A stretch of DNA of 64,000 nt from Duncaniella muricolitica (GTDB lineage Bacteria > Bacteroidota > Bacteroidia > Bacteroidales > Muribaculaceae), in the NCBI GenBank assembly GCA_025808375.1, contig CP061009.1:2170001-2234000 (forward strand). Direction: 5' to 3'. The translations under genes were made by a program, and so were the position numbers. Shown in pieces: positions 16,531 to 25,116 of the stretch; the stretch's first letter is position 1; the number at the start of each line of letters is the position of its first letter. The notes under the pieces are model-generated. The model saw only the letters and a program-made list of their open reading frames with translations, was not told the origin of the DNA and made no database searches.

Positions 16531-16574
16531 GAGCGGTAAACGAGGCTCGAACTCGCGACCCTCAGCTTGGGAAG
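16531..16574 (-). repeat. Right att core (44 bp)
   Basis: Forms the 3' part of the intact tRNA-Gly gene and is identical to 6805-6848. The element therefore restores the tRNA gene on this side. Confidence 0.9.
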
Positions 16575-16604
16575 CTGATGCTCTACCAACTGAGCTATTA
16601 CCGC
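16532..16604 (-). tRNA. tRNA-Gly (anticodon CCC)
   Basis: Complete cloverleaf on the minus strand: acceptor GCGGTAA/TTACCGC, D arm GCTC..GAGC, anticodon stem TCAGC/GCTGA with loop TTCCCAA (CCC), and a T arm with GCGAG-TTCGAGC-CTCGT. CCA is not encoded. It is the attachment gene of the island to its left. Confidence 0.96.
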
Positions 16605-16775
16605 GGGCGTTAGGTTTATATGGTCAAGTGATCGGAGAGGCGGGATTGCGGGAGGGCCTGCGGCGATGTTGACCGATGCAAAGGTAGGGATATTTTTTTG
16701 AATTGACAAAACAGTTGTTGCGTTTTTTTGTGACGGTGTGTCCGAAAAAGCTGTGGCGGAGTCGGATTTATTGTG

Positions 16776-16783
16776 TAACTTTG
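16776..16783 (+). promoter_or_regulatory. -7 box (TAACTTTG)
   Basis: Exact TAnnTTTG match, seven bases before the start codon at 16791, so the transcript would have little or no leader. Confidence 0.55.
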
Positions 16784-16790
16784 CAGATGT

Positions 16791-17192
16791 ATGGACCGAC
16801 GTAAATTTTGCAAAATTGGCGCGCTGGCTATGGGCGCATTGGGATTAGGGGTATTCGACGTGCAAAGCTCGGCTTTGTCTTCCTGGAGTGAGCTACGGCC
16901 GATGAGGCCGTTCAGGCTTACAGTAATCAGACGTGAGTGTTATGAGGATATCCAGAGCCTATATCTTGATGACCCGGAGTCGGGACCATGTGAGATGTTT
17001 AGCCCGGGAGTTGTGATGGAGTTTGCAAATGGATATGAATGTCCTGCCGATTTTTGCCGTAGGGCCTGGTCGGTAATAATAGGAAGTGTCAACATGGCTG
17101 TGCAGAGTTGTGTGGCCATGCGTGAGAATGTTCTGGTAGTGGCTTGTCCGGATGGAGCAAGGCCGGTTATATTTAAGGTGGATTTGTTGTAG
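16791..17192 (+). CDS. TIGR04076-like protein with a Tat-type leader
   Basis: 133 residues. The N-terminus (MDRRKFCKIGALAMGALGLG) is a twin-arginine-like or lipoprotein-type export signal with RR at 3-4. The rest matches the small TIGR04076 family: LTVIRRECYEDIQSLY, GPCEMFSPG, CPADFCRRAWSVI and the hallmark ending CPDGARPVIFKVDLL. Conserved Cys residues suggest metal or redox chemistry, but no function is established. Export is an inference from the leader only. Confidence 0.72.
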   Translation: MDRRKFCKIGALAMGALGLGVFDVQSSALSSWSELRPMRPFRLTVIRRECYEDIQSLYLDDPESGPCEMFSPGVVMEFANGYECPADFCRRAWSVIIGSVNMAVQSCVAMRENVLVVACPDGARPVIFKVDLL

Positions 17193-17209
17193 GGGATGCC
17201 TTTGTGATT

Positions 17210-17812
17210 TTATCGCATAAACGGATGTTTCGCTTCCGGATCGGGAACGAATGATTCGTAGGTCGAGTCGCTGTAATATACAACGATTCCTGTGACACAT
17301 TTGCCTTTGCCGGGGGTGACGGTAATGGGGTGGTTGGGCGACTGCTGGCTCTGTGTTTGAGGCGAAGGCGCGGCGGCGGGAGCGGAGGAGGTTGACGGAT
17401 TGCCTGCGAACGCAAAAGTGTTGCCTGCAAATGAAAATTCTTCCGCGTCTGACACCTCGGATTTTTCTGAGTCAGAATCGTCGACAGAAAAAAGATTCTC
17501 GTCTTGTGACTGATATTCTTGTATATCAGTTTTTTGCGTGTCAATTTCTGCGCTTGTTGGCTCGTTTTGAGGCTTTGAGATTGCGATATTATCACCGATT
17601 ACCATCTCTCCCTCGCCAAACATCAGCCATGAGACGGAAAGTTCGGGGTAGGTGTAATGTATTTTACCGATAATTTCATCGCTAACCTTTTTATTGCGTC
17701 CTGCAAGTAGCTGAGAGGCAGATGGGCGAGGTATGTCGCATTCATCGGCAAACTGAGTTATGCTGATGCCGCGTGTGTTGAGATACTGTTTGAGTCTGGA
17801 AACAAGATCCAT
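17210..17812 (-). CDS. XRE-type helix-turn-helix protein with long C-terminal tail
   Basis: About 200 residues from MDLVSRLKQYLNTRGISITQ, chosen because the HTH domain begins here. Residues 1-65 are an HTH_3 fold (ITQFADECDIPRPSASQLLA as the recognition region), followed by the pattern ELSVSWLMFGEGEM common in Bacteroidetes phage-type regulators. The rest is acidic then rich in Pro, Ser and Ala, ending in a short strand-like segment (GIVVYYSDSTYESFVPDPEA). The gene is followed by an unusual 840-base spacer containing many TGCAAA-type repeats, possible operators. Confidence 0.72.
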   Translation of the reverse strand: MDLVSRLKQYLNTRGISITQFADECDIPRPSASQLLAGRNKKVSDEIIGKIHYTYPELSVSWLMFGEGEMVIGDNIAISKPQNEPTSAEIDTQKTDIQEYQSQDENLFSVDDSDSEKSEVSDAEEFSFAGNTFAFAGNPSTSSAPAAAPSPQTQSQQSPNHPITVTPGKGKCVTGIVVYYSDSTYESFVPDPEAKHPFMR

Positions 17813-18652
17813 AATTTGCAAACTTGTAAAATTTGACTTTACATTCGATGTGCAAATGTAATTATAATATTTGAAACTGCAAAATTTATTTTTCAAAACC
17901 ACAAGATTGCACTATGGAATTGCAAATCGGTGCGAGTTTTAAAATGAATCAACCGGGTGTATGCTTGAGTTTGCAAAATGGAATTAAAAGCGACTGCTAT
18001 AAATGGATGTATTAAAGGATTTGTTTAATGGTTTTCGGTATATTATTGTAGTATGTGCTCTTGATATATGCGAAGGCTATTGTGAACTAAAAACGCCTAT
18101 GATTAGGTGCTTTGCTTGCAGCTGTTCTTTATATTATTTTTGTAATATACTGAGTTTTAATGTGTAAAAAATCGCGTTAATAAATTAAAATGCTATAAAT
18201 TGATATGGAGTATGCGAATGCAACATGATGTGGGAATTGTAAAATCAAGATTGTTCGACGTATTAGACCGGGTTGCGATTTAAAAGCGCGGTCACGAGGT
18301 TTGATATCTCATCCGAGAATTATGGCTGTTTGCGATGCAGAATAAGTTTCAATATTGAATTTGCAATTGCAATATGGGGGATTCTGATTGCAATCGTAAA
18401 ACCTGTACCATAAAATCAAATACGAGCTATTCGCAGTTTTAATTTTCAAACACTTAAAGAGCGATTGAAGTCATGAAGTATGACCTTTGATTGTATAACA
18501 ATTCTCTTGTGTCAAAGTGTTTGATTATTAGGGGTTTTAACATACGCAAATATTTTGGCTAAAAAACTCATCTAAATGTAAAAATAATTCAATATATATT
18601 TACGTTTTACATTAGTTTAAACATATCTTCATTAACTTAAATAATCTCTACC
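17813..18652. other. 840-bp AT-rich spacer with repeated TGCAA motifs
   Basis: No gene on either strand. TTTGCAA/TGCAAA words recur near 17815, 17849, 17874, 17921, 17969, 18360 and 18389, several just upstream of the HTH gene start. Such a cluster fits multiple operators or a regulatory region for the divergent HTH and GH140-like genes. AT bias alone could produce part of it. Confidence 0.4.
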
Positions 18653-20098
18653 GTGAAAAGAATCATTACGTTTATGCTATGTATATCCATATTGTTTTGT
18701 GGAGCAAAAGGCATAGAAAAACCGTGGAAACATGGCGGTCTTAAAGTGTCGGATGTCGGGCCATATCTCTCTCATGCCGATGGAACACCATTTTTCTGGC
18801 TTGGTGATACAGGCTGGCTCTTGACTCAAAGACTCGACAGGGATGAGGCTGCCTACTATCTGAAACGATGTGGCGAGGCTGGATATAATGTCGTACAGAT
18901 CCAGGTGATAAATGGCATACCTGCTTTTAACGTGTATGGCCAGATGTCAATGCCTGACGGGTTTGATTTCTCTAATATCAATAGGCCCGGAGTGTATGGT
19001 TATTGGGATCATATGGACTATATTATAGATATGGCCGAGCGCAACGGCATATACATCGGTATGGTGTGCATATGGGGCGGTATGGTCAAAGCCGGAATGA
19101 TGGACGAGCAGCAAGCTGTAGCCTACGGTACGTTTCTTGCCAACCGTTATAAGGACAAGCCTAATGTGATCTGGATAATGGGTGGAGATGTGCAAGGCGA
19201 TATACGTCCCGAAGTGTGGGATTCGCTGGCACGTACTATCAGGAGCATTGACAAAAATCATGTCATGACCTATCATCCTCGCGGACGCCATACATCGGCC
19301 CAATGGTTTGCCGACCGCGAGTGGCTCGATTTTCATATGTTTCAGAGCGGCCACAGGCGTTACAACCAACGTATGGGCAACAAGAATTATCCCATACAGG
19401 AAGGTACGGAGGAGGACTCATGGATGTATGTCGACTCGACAAGGGTTTATGATCCCGTTCGACCGGTGCTTGATGGCGAGCCGAGTTATGAAGATATACC
19501 GCAAGGATTGCATGGTGCTGACGAGCCGCGATGGAGTGCCCGTGATGTGCGTCGGTATGCCTATTGGTCGGTGTTTGCCGGATCATGCGGGCATACCTAT
19601 GGACATAATTCTATAATGCAGTTTGTGCGTCCCGGAGTTAATGGCGCGTATTTCGCCGACGGTATAGCCAAGCCGTGGTATAAAGCTCTTGATGATGACG
19701 GTTTCAATCAGATGGTACATCTTAAGCGGCTTATGCTTGCGTTTCCTTATTATGAGCGTGTGCCTGACCGGTCGGCCATACGTGATAACGGTGTGCGATA
19801 TGAACGTCTTATTGCTACTCGTGGCAAAGATTATCTGTTGGTGTATAATCACATCGGTCGAGACATGAATGTGGATCTGAGCAAAATTTCGGGCCGCAAG
19901 CATCGCGCCTGGTGGATGGACGCAGCTTCCGGAGCGGTCAAGTATATCGGTGAGGTCGGTAAGGATATGCGTTATAAACCTGATGGTGATGCCGACGGTG
20001 TGCTTATTGTGACCGATGTCAAGTCTGCTTATCTGACGCCCGAGACAACGTCGCTTATGTCGCTCCCGCAGCCTGAGGTGAGAGACCTTACGGAGTGA
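18653..20098 (+). CDS. GH140-like secreted glycoside hydrolase (DUF4038)
   Basis: 481-residue secreted enzyme with a GTG start and a signal peptide (MKRIITFMLCISILFCGAKG). It carries a DUF4038 (beta/alpha)8 barrel: PFFWLGDTGWLL, YNVVQIQVINGIPAFN, and KPNVIWIMGGDVQGD, where the Asp replaces or accompanies the expected acid. HMFQSGH and GSCGHTYGHNSIMQF follow further on. A C-terminal beta domain of the collagenase putative collagen-binding type (about 385-475) is present. Family members include apiosidases acting on rhamnogalacturonan II. No SusC/SusD pair is beside it, so it is an orphan and its substrate is uncertain. Confidence 0.85.
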   Translation: MKRIITFMLCISILFCGAKGIEKPWKHGGLKVSDVGPYLSHADGTPFFWLGDTGWLLTQRLDRDEAAYYLKRCGEAGYNVVQIQVINGIPAFNVYGQMSMPDGFDFSNINRPGVYGYWDHMDYIIDMAERNGIYIGMVCIWGGMVKAGMMDEQQAVAYGTFLANRYKDKPNVIWIMGGDVQGDIRPEVWDSLARTIRSIDKNHVMTYHPRGRHTSAQWFADREWLDFHMFQSGHRRYNQRMGNKNYPIQEGTEEDSWMYVDSTRVYDPVRPVLDGEPSYEDIPQGLHGADEPRWSARDVRRYAYWSVFAGSCGHTYGHNSIMQFVRPGVNGAYFADGIAKPWYKALDDDGFNQMVHLKRLMLAFPYYERVPDRSAIRDNGVRYERLIATRGKDYLLVYNHIGRDMNVDLSKISGRKHRAWWMDAASGAVKYIGEVGKDMRYKPDGDADGVLIVTDVKSAYLTPETTSLMSLPQPEVRDLTE

Positions 20099-20121
20099 CA
20101 GACGAGAGGCGCAAAAACAAT

Positions 20122-20176
20122 AATGGAGAATGGATGTCTGAGCTTAGCAAAGCTCGGTGTCCATTCTCCATTTTTT
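20122..20176 (+). terminator. Strong intrinsic terminator
   Basis: A 13-bp stem AATGGAGAATGGA / TCCATTCTCCATT encloses an inner hairpin GAGCTT-AGCA-AAGCTC and ends in TTTTTT. It may serve both the hydrolase and the convergent ridA. Confidence 0.85.
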
Positions 20177-20209
20177 AGCGGGATTCCGCTTGGCTTGTGA
20201 TTGCTGAAT

Positions 20210-20587
20210 TTATCCCACTTCGGCGATAACTTCGATTTCGACAAGTACCTGCTTGGGGAGCTCGCGCACAGCTACGGCCGAACGGGCGGGGAACGGCTCG
20301 GAGAATGTGCGGGCATATACCTCGTTCATGGGGCCGAAGAGGCTCATGTCGGCGAGGAATACAGTTGTCTTGACTACTCGGTCGATGCTGGTGCCGGCAG
20401 CGGCAAGAATGGCCTTGACATTGGCGAGCGACTGTTCGGTCTGAGCCTGGATGCCTTCGGGTACTTCGCCGGTAGCGGGATTTACGGGTATCTGGCCTGA
20501 GCAGAAGAGGAGTGAACCACACTTGATGGCCTGGCTGTAGGGGCCGATGGCTGCGGGTGCCGCAGTAGTTGAAATTACTTCTTTCAT
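20210..20587 (-). CDS. ridA: RidA family enamine/imine deaminase
   Basis: 125 residues. RidA hydrolyses reactive 2-aminoacrylate and similar enamines made by PLP enzymes. Family motifs are present: AIGPYSQAIKCGSLLFCSGQ, INP-type PVNPATGEVP, a central TTVFLADMSLFGPMNEVY, and the end with the conserved Arg in the RSAVAVRELPKQVLVEIE region. Full length. It forms trimers in known cases. Confidence 0.95.
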   Translation of the reverse strand: MKEVISTTAAPAAIGPYSQAIKCGSLLFCSGQIPVNPATGEVPEGIQAQTEQSLANVKAILAAAGTSIDRVVKTTVFLADMSLFGPMNEVYARTFSEPFPARSAVAVRELPKQVLVEIEVIAEVG

Positions 20588-20652
20588 GTTGTTGAAATGT
20601 TTAACATTGATATTTATTATGGTTTTGCTTTGGCAAAACTTTTGTTGCTATT

Positions 20653-22017
20653 TTATATTTCCGATAGTAGTGTGTCGCCTTTCATTGTCGTGAGACGTGA
20701 GTCGATCTCGTCACATATGGCTGTTACGCCCGGAAATTCAGCCGGGAATCCGGCTATGAAATTCTTCTCTCCGTGATTGCGCAGACGCTCTATGACAAAG
20801 ACACATGAGTAATGGTCGATGCTCATGGCCGGCTGCACGGGCTGCTCGTCGGTCGAGAGGTCGTGTGACCCTTCGGGCATGACTCTGACAAGGAGTCCGC
20901 ACGCTATCAGGCGGTCTGTGATTGCCGAGACAAGCGGTGAGGGAATGCCATAAGTCGAAGCTGTCTCGAGTGGTGTTATAGGCCGCTTGGCTGCGGCGAA
21001 ACGTTTTATTATCACCGAGAGAATGGCAATGGTGACTTTCAGCCGGTAGTTGTCAGATATGTCGCGTGTCTGGCGGTTGAATGTAAACATGGCAATGTTT
21101 TGAGCCGCACTGCACACAAGAGCTCCCGCCAGTGTTATCAGCCACGAAAGCTGCATCCATATGAGCATCAAAGGCAGAAATGAGAAGGAGCCGTAGATGG
21201 CATTGTATTTGGCTACATACAATTGGCCTGTGACAAATAGCCATTGGAGTAATTGAAAAGCGGTTCCTGCTAATATGCCGGCCGGTAGAGCGTTCTTGAA
21301 TTTAACCTTGGCGTTGGGGATGAGCATGTATGCTCCGACAAAAAAGAGCCATGTGAGCACCACGCTCGCGCAGTCGAGCATTATTTCAAGAAACGGTGTC
21401 ACGAAGTCAAAAGGCAGCAGCTTCTGTATGGCTGTCGACATGAATATCTGTAATCCCCCCGAACATATCATCAGAATAGGCAGTATGATACATATGGCGA
21501 GATAGTCGGTGACCTTGCGGAAAAACGAGCGGCCGACAGTCACTCCCCACACATAGTTGAAGGCGTCCTCAACGCTGTCAAGCAGAGAGACGATGGTCCA
21601 GAGCAGAAATACTATGCCGACGCCTACAAACAGGCCTTCGGATGCTTGGGCCAGGCAGGAATCGACAAACTTGAAGGCCATCTCAAGTGCCTTGTGTTGT
21701 GATGGGAAATAAGTGTAAACCTGATTCTGAAGTAGATTTTGAAATCCAAAGCCTCGGCCTATGGCAAATACCAACGCAAGAGCCGGCACCACAGCAAGCA
21801 TGGTGCGATAGGTCATGGCACACGCTTTGCTCTGGAGGTCAGTGCTCATAAAGGTTTTGACAGTCAGGTTGACTGTTTTTATGAGGTTGACTTTCAGATT
21901 GTCGCGATGATCCTCCCATACACCTTCGGAACAATAGGCCCATAAAGCCATGGCCCGTTTGCTCAGACGGTCATAGGTTTGCGCCAGGCGTCCTTTGGAT
22001 TTCGTGTCATTTTTCAT
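20653..22017 (-). CDS. YihY/BrkB family membrane protein
   Basis: 454 residues. It carries the YihY core with about six membrane spans (ALAYRT-type start TYRTMLAVVPALALVFAIG, LWTIVSLLDSVEDAFNYVWG, PNAKVKFKNALPAGILAGT, YNAIYGSFSFLPLMLIWMQL). An extra C-terminal cytoplasmic part of about 140 residues looks winged-helix-like (PITPLETASTYGIPSPLVSA). Older databases call such proteins ribonuclease BN, which is not supported. Its start overlaps the end of the upstream lipoprotein gene by 11 bases. Confidence 0.88.
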   Translation of the reverse strand: MKNDTKSKGRLAQTYDRLSKRAMALWAYCSEGVWEDHRDNLKVNLIKTVNLTVKTFMSTDLQSKACAMTYRTMLAVVPALALVFAIGRGFGFQNLLQNQVYTYFPSQHKALEMAFKFVDSCLAQASEGLFVGVGIVFLLWTIVSLLDSVEDAFNYVWGVTVGRSFFRKVTDYLAICIILPILMICSGGLQIFMSTAIQKLLPFDFVTPFLEIMLDCASVVLTWLFFVGAYMLIPNAKVKFKNALPAGILAGTAFQLLQWLFVTGQLYVAKYNAIYGSFSFLPLMLIWMQLSWLITLAGALVCSAAQNIAMFTFNRQTRDISDNYRLKVTIAILSVIIKRFAAAKRPITPLETASTYGIPSPLVSAITDRLIACGLLVRVMPEGSHDLSTDEQPVQPAMSIDHYSCVFVIERLRNHGEKNFIAGFPAEFPGVTAICDEIDSRLTTMKGDTLLSEI

Positions 22018-22861
22018 CGGTCGGTGTTTCTATATATGTCTTGGCTGCCTGTGACCTGGCTATGTCAAGCATGCGTGTGAGGCGTTCCTTTTCGATGCTT
22101 GCAAGTTTGGCCTGGCGCAGAGTCGTAGCGTAATCATACAGGGTGGCTATTTCTGAAGCCTGTATCGCCGGCAGCGGCATGGAGTGGGAGGATGAACCGT
22201 TAAATGTGAGTGTCATCAGAGTGGCGCGGTGCTTGTTGATGAAACGTCCGAGCGAGTCACATTCGACTCCCATAAATGTTATGATCTCGGCTCCCATCGA
22301 GCGGTCATTGCGCTCGCCGTCATGAGGCACGGAAGCTGTCGACGCACTCTCTCCGTTGCAGCTCACGGTGACCGAAGTGCTTTTGGCCGGTTTGCCTTTA
22401 AGGGATGATATTATGTAGAAATCTCCGTCAGGACTTATACGTGCCTGAAGGCCGTTGACTGCTCCTACGCTTTCCGGATCGGTGGATGCTCCTGTGTAGT
22501 ATCCCTCGATGGGATTCTTTACGAATTTCACAAGCCGTTGGAGCGAATCTCCTCTGACTCCAAGCACGGCGACGAGCGAATCGGCCTCTTGGAGCTTTTG
22601 TACGGTCAAACCTTCGGTAGCCCGTGTGGCGAGATGGAGAGCCTGGCGGCGCACGTCTATTTCAGCCGGATATGCCGACTTGATGGAGTCGGTGAGCGTA
22701 ATCGCACCGGCATAGTTGCGGGCGTCATAGGCTGCGGTCGCTTCTGCAAGCAGGGCTTCGGCCTTGGCTTTATCGCCCGAGCCGGAGCATGAAGCGAGTA
22801 TGGATAGAGCGGCCAATGCCGAGACGAGAGGGCGAGAGGTGTTAGTTGCTGCGTTGAACAT
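22007..22861 (-). CDS. Lipoprotein with helical repeat
   Basis: 284 residues. The signal peptide leads to a lipobox at LSILASCSGSG. Residues 28-75 look like a TPR-type helical pair (KAEALLAEATAAYDARNYAGA), then a beta-rich middle domain (DGDFYIISSLKGKP) and a helical, basic C-terminus. This layout is common among Bacteroidales lipoproteins of unknown role. It overlaps the relA-type gene upstream by 20 bases and yihY downstream by 11, so the three are translated as a coupled unit. Confidence 0.75.
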   Translation of the reverse strand: MFNAATNTSRPLVSALAALSILASCSGSGDKAKAEALLAEATAAYDARNYAGAITLTDSIKSAYPAEIDVRRQALHLATRATEGLTVQKLQEADSLVAVLGVRGDSLQRLVKFVKNPIEGYYTGASTDPESVGAVNGLQARISPDGDFYIISSLKGKPAKSTSVTVSCNGESASTASVPHDGERNDRSMGAEIITFMGVECDSLGRFINKHRATLMTLTFNGSSSHSMPLPAIQASEIATLYDYATTLRQAKLASIEKERLTRMLDIARSQAAKTYIETPTDEK

Positions 22862-25043
22862 CTTTTATGCCTTTGACAGTTTTGATTTTTTTGATTATAT
22901 TGTTGAGTGCGGCTGTGTCGTTGATGCCGAGGACGAGAAAGCCCGAGAACATGCCGTCGTTCGATTCAATGGATATATTGCGAAGGGCTACGTCTTTTTC
23001 CTTGTTGATTATTGATGTTATATTTGTGACGATGCCGATGTCGTCGATGCCGACAATGCGCACTGTGGCGGCAAACTGATTGCCGGCTTTGCCTGACCAG
23101 CGTGTGCGTATCACGCGATAGGGGTAGCGTTCGTGGATATGGCGCGAGTTGGGACAGTCGATGCGGTGGATTTTTATGACTCCCTCGGCCGAAACAAATC
23201 CAAAGACTTTGTCGCCGTAAATGGGATTGCAGCATTTCGAGAGCCGATAGTTTACTCCTTTGATGTTGTCGCCTATGACGAGAATGTCATCTGACGAATT
23301 GTCGGAATGCCGTTCGCTCTGGTCCATGAACTCAAACTCCTCGGCACTGCGACGCTCTATCTCGGCCTTGTGGTCGGCGGCATTGAGCAGCTCGTAGGTC
23401 GCCATCACATCGTTGACATCAATGCTCTCGTCGGCAATGGCTTTGTAGAAGTCTGTTACTGTGCGGTAACCCATCTTTTTGATGGCACGCATGAGTGTTG
23501 CTTCCTCAAGATCGATTTTGCGGTTTTTACATCTGCGCTGGAGCAGCTCGCGTCCATATTCCGCCGATCTGTTGGCACGCTCGTTGATGGTCTGCTTTAT
23601 TTTGTTGCGGGCCTTGGTAGTGACAACAAAATTGAGCCAGTCGAGTTTGGGTTGCTGGGACGGAGAGGTGAGAATTTCGACCGTGTCGCCCGACGATAGT
23701 TTGTGGTTGAGCTTGCGGTTGCGTCCGTTGACCTTGCCTCCGATGCATGAGCATCCGAGTTTGGAGTGGACGGCAAAGGCAAAGTCGAGAACCGATGCGC
23801 CCATAGGCAGTCTGTAAAGATCGCCCATGGGTGTAAAGATAAACACTTCTTTATCGTAGATGTCCATCTTGAAGTTTTTCATCAGTTCCATCGGACCGTC
23901 GGCGGTCTCGAGGATGTCGCGCACATTGTTCATCCACGCGTCAAGCTGTCCCTCGCTCTTGATGCCCTTGTATTTCCAATGGGCGGCAAGACCTTTCTCG
24001 GCTACGAGGTCCATTCGGCGTGTGCGTATCTGCACCTCCACCCATTTGTTGTCAGGGCCCATTACGGTGGTGTGAAGTGATTCGTATCCGTTGCCTTTAG
24101 GTATGGACAGCCAGTCCTTCAGACGTTTGGGATTGGAGGTGTACATGTCGGTGATAATGGAGAATACTCGCCAACACTCGGCCTTCTCGTCCTCCAGAGG
24201 TACGTCAAGAATTATACGTATCGCAAAGAGGTCATAGATGCCCGACAGCTCCACCTGTTGCTTGCGCAGCTTGTTCCAGATGGAAAATATACTTTTTGTG
24301 CGTCCTTTTATCTCGTATTTAAGCCCCGTCTTGTCGAGTTTTTCTCTTACAGGGGCAATAAATGAAGCGATATACGCGTCACGTGCAGCCTTGGTCTCGT
24401 TGAGCTCGCGTGCAATCTTAGTGTATGTATCGCGGGCTGTATATTTGAGCGACATGTCTTCCAGTTCGCTTTTGATTTTATACAAGCCGAGACGATGTGC
24501 TAAAGGTGCGTAGAGGTAATTAGCCTCAAAAGCTGTGTCAATGACAAACTTCTCGTCAGGATGATGGTTGATGGCCCGCATGAGCGTGAGGCGATCGACA
24601 ATCATGATGATTATGACACGGATGTCGTCGGCCAGAGCCATGAGCAGGCGTCGGAAGTTATCGGTCTTGACTACAGTCTGTTTTCCGTAGAGCGTCGATA
24701 CTTTCATCAGGCCTGTCACGAGGCGGGCCACATCGGTGTCCCACAGTCGCTCTACATGCTGCACTTCGAGTGAGCCGGCTGAACATAGATTGTAGACAAG
24801 CGTTGCTATAATCATGTTGCGGTCGGGCGACACCATCTCGCATAGCGCGATGCTTGTCTCCATGGCTCTTGCCACAGGGTCTATGCCGTGGGTGTGAGCC
24901 GGTTTATAGCCGGCTTCAACGGCCTCCTTATAGACTTTGCGCAAGGTTTGATAATCGGATGGCTCGGCCACTATTGAGGCGGCCGTCATCAGATGTCGCA
25001 CCAGTTGACGCAAATCGTTATGTGATGTCTTGGTTGTTTCCAT
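22842..25043 (-). CDS. RelA/SpoT family (p)ppGpp synthetase with degraded hydrolase centre
   Basis: 733 residues in RSH order: HD-like domain (1-190), synthetase domain (about 220-370), TGS (about 395-455) and a C-terminal ACT (about 655-730). The HD motif of the hydrolase is replaced: the HDxxED segment reads YNLCSAG near residue 84, and the later DRLHNMR segment reads DRLTLMR. Synthetase features are kept (SIWNKLRKQ, YDLFAIRI, LKDWLSIPKGNGYESLHT, VEVQIRTRRMD). It should thus make but not break down (p)ppGpp, like RelA. A separate SpoT-type enzyme should exist elsewhere. It overlaps the downstream lipoprotein gene. Confidence 0.92.
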   Translation of the reverse strand: METTKTSHNDLRQLVRHLMTAASIVAEPSDYQTLRKVYKEAVEAGYKPAHTHGIDPVARAMETSIALCEMVSPDRNMIIATLVYNLCSAGSLEVQHVERLWDTDVARLVTGLMKVSTLYGKQTVVKTDNFRRLLMALADDIRVIIIMIVDRLTLMRAINHHPDEKFVIDTAFEANYLYAPLAHRLGLYKIKSELEDMSLKYTARDTYTKIARELNETKAARDAYIASFIAPVREKLDKTGLKYEIKGRTKSIFSIWNKLRKQQVELSGIYDLFAIRIILDVPLEDEKAECWRVFSIITDMYTSNPKRLKDWLSIPKGNGYESLHTTVMGPDNKWVEVQIRTRRMDLVAEKGLAAHWKYKGIKSEGQLDAWMNNVRDILETADGPMELMKNFKMDIYDKEVFIFTPMGDLYRLPMGASVLDFAFAVHSKLGCSCIGGKVNGRNRKLNHKLSSGDTVEILTSPSQQPKLDWLNFVVTTKARNKIKQTINERANRSAEYGRELLQRRCKNRKIDLEEATLMRAIKKMGYRTVTDFYKAIADESIDVNDVMATYELLNAADHKAEIERRSAEEFEFMDQSERHSDNSSDDILVIGDNIKGVNYRLSKCCNPIYGDKVFGFVSAEGVIKIHRIDCPNSRHIHERYPYRVIRTRWSGKAGNQFAATVRIVGIDDIGIVTNITSIINKEKDVALRNISIESNDGMFSGFLVLGINDTAALNNIIKKIKTVKGIKDVQRSN

Positions 25044-25116
25044 TGCGCTTATGAAATAAGGTGGAAAGGGTCAGATCAGTTGGGGTGAATGGCGGAGAGA
25101 GTGGGGGATATGCGTA

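Larger units (their letters stand above)
6805..16574. mobile_element. Integrated element in tRNA-Gly(CCC), about 9.8 kb
   Basis: Bounded by identical 44-base repeats (6805-6848 and 16531-16574) that equal the 3' part of tRNA-Gly(CCC) from the anticodon loop on. A tyrosine recombinase gene lies at the right end beside the intact tRNA, and both ends carry a similar 20-base tandem repeat. Cargo runs almost wholly on the minus strand: small membrane and zinc-ribbon proteins, two lipocalin-like paralogues, DUF3871, a winged-helix protein, a ParB-like protein and an unknown. No relaxase, coupling protein or transfer gene is seen, so it is an integrative island or a mobilisable element that depends on a helper. 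Confidence 0.88.

Noticed and set aside
20653..22017. Ribonuclease BN annotation
   Set aside because: The protein is a YihY/BrkB membrane protein. The RNase BN label is a historical misassignment of this family.
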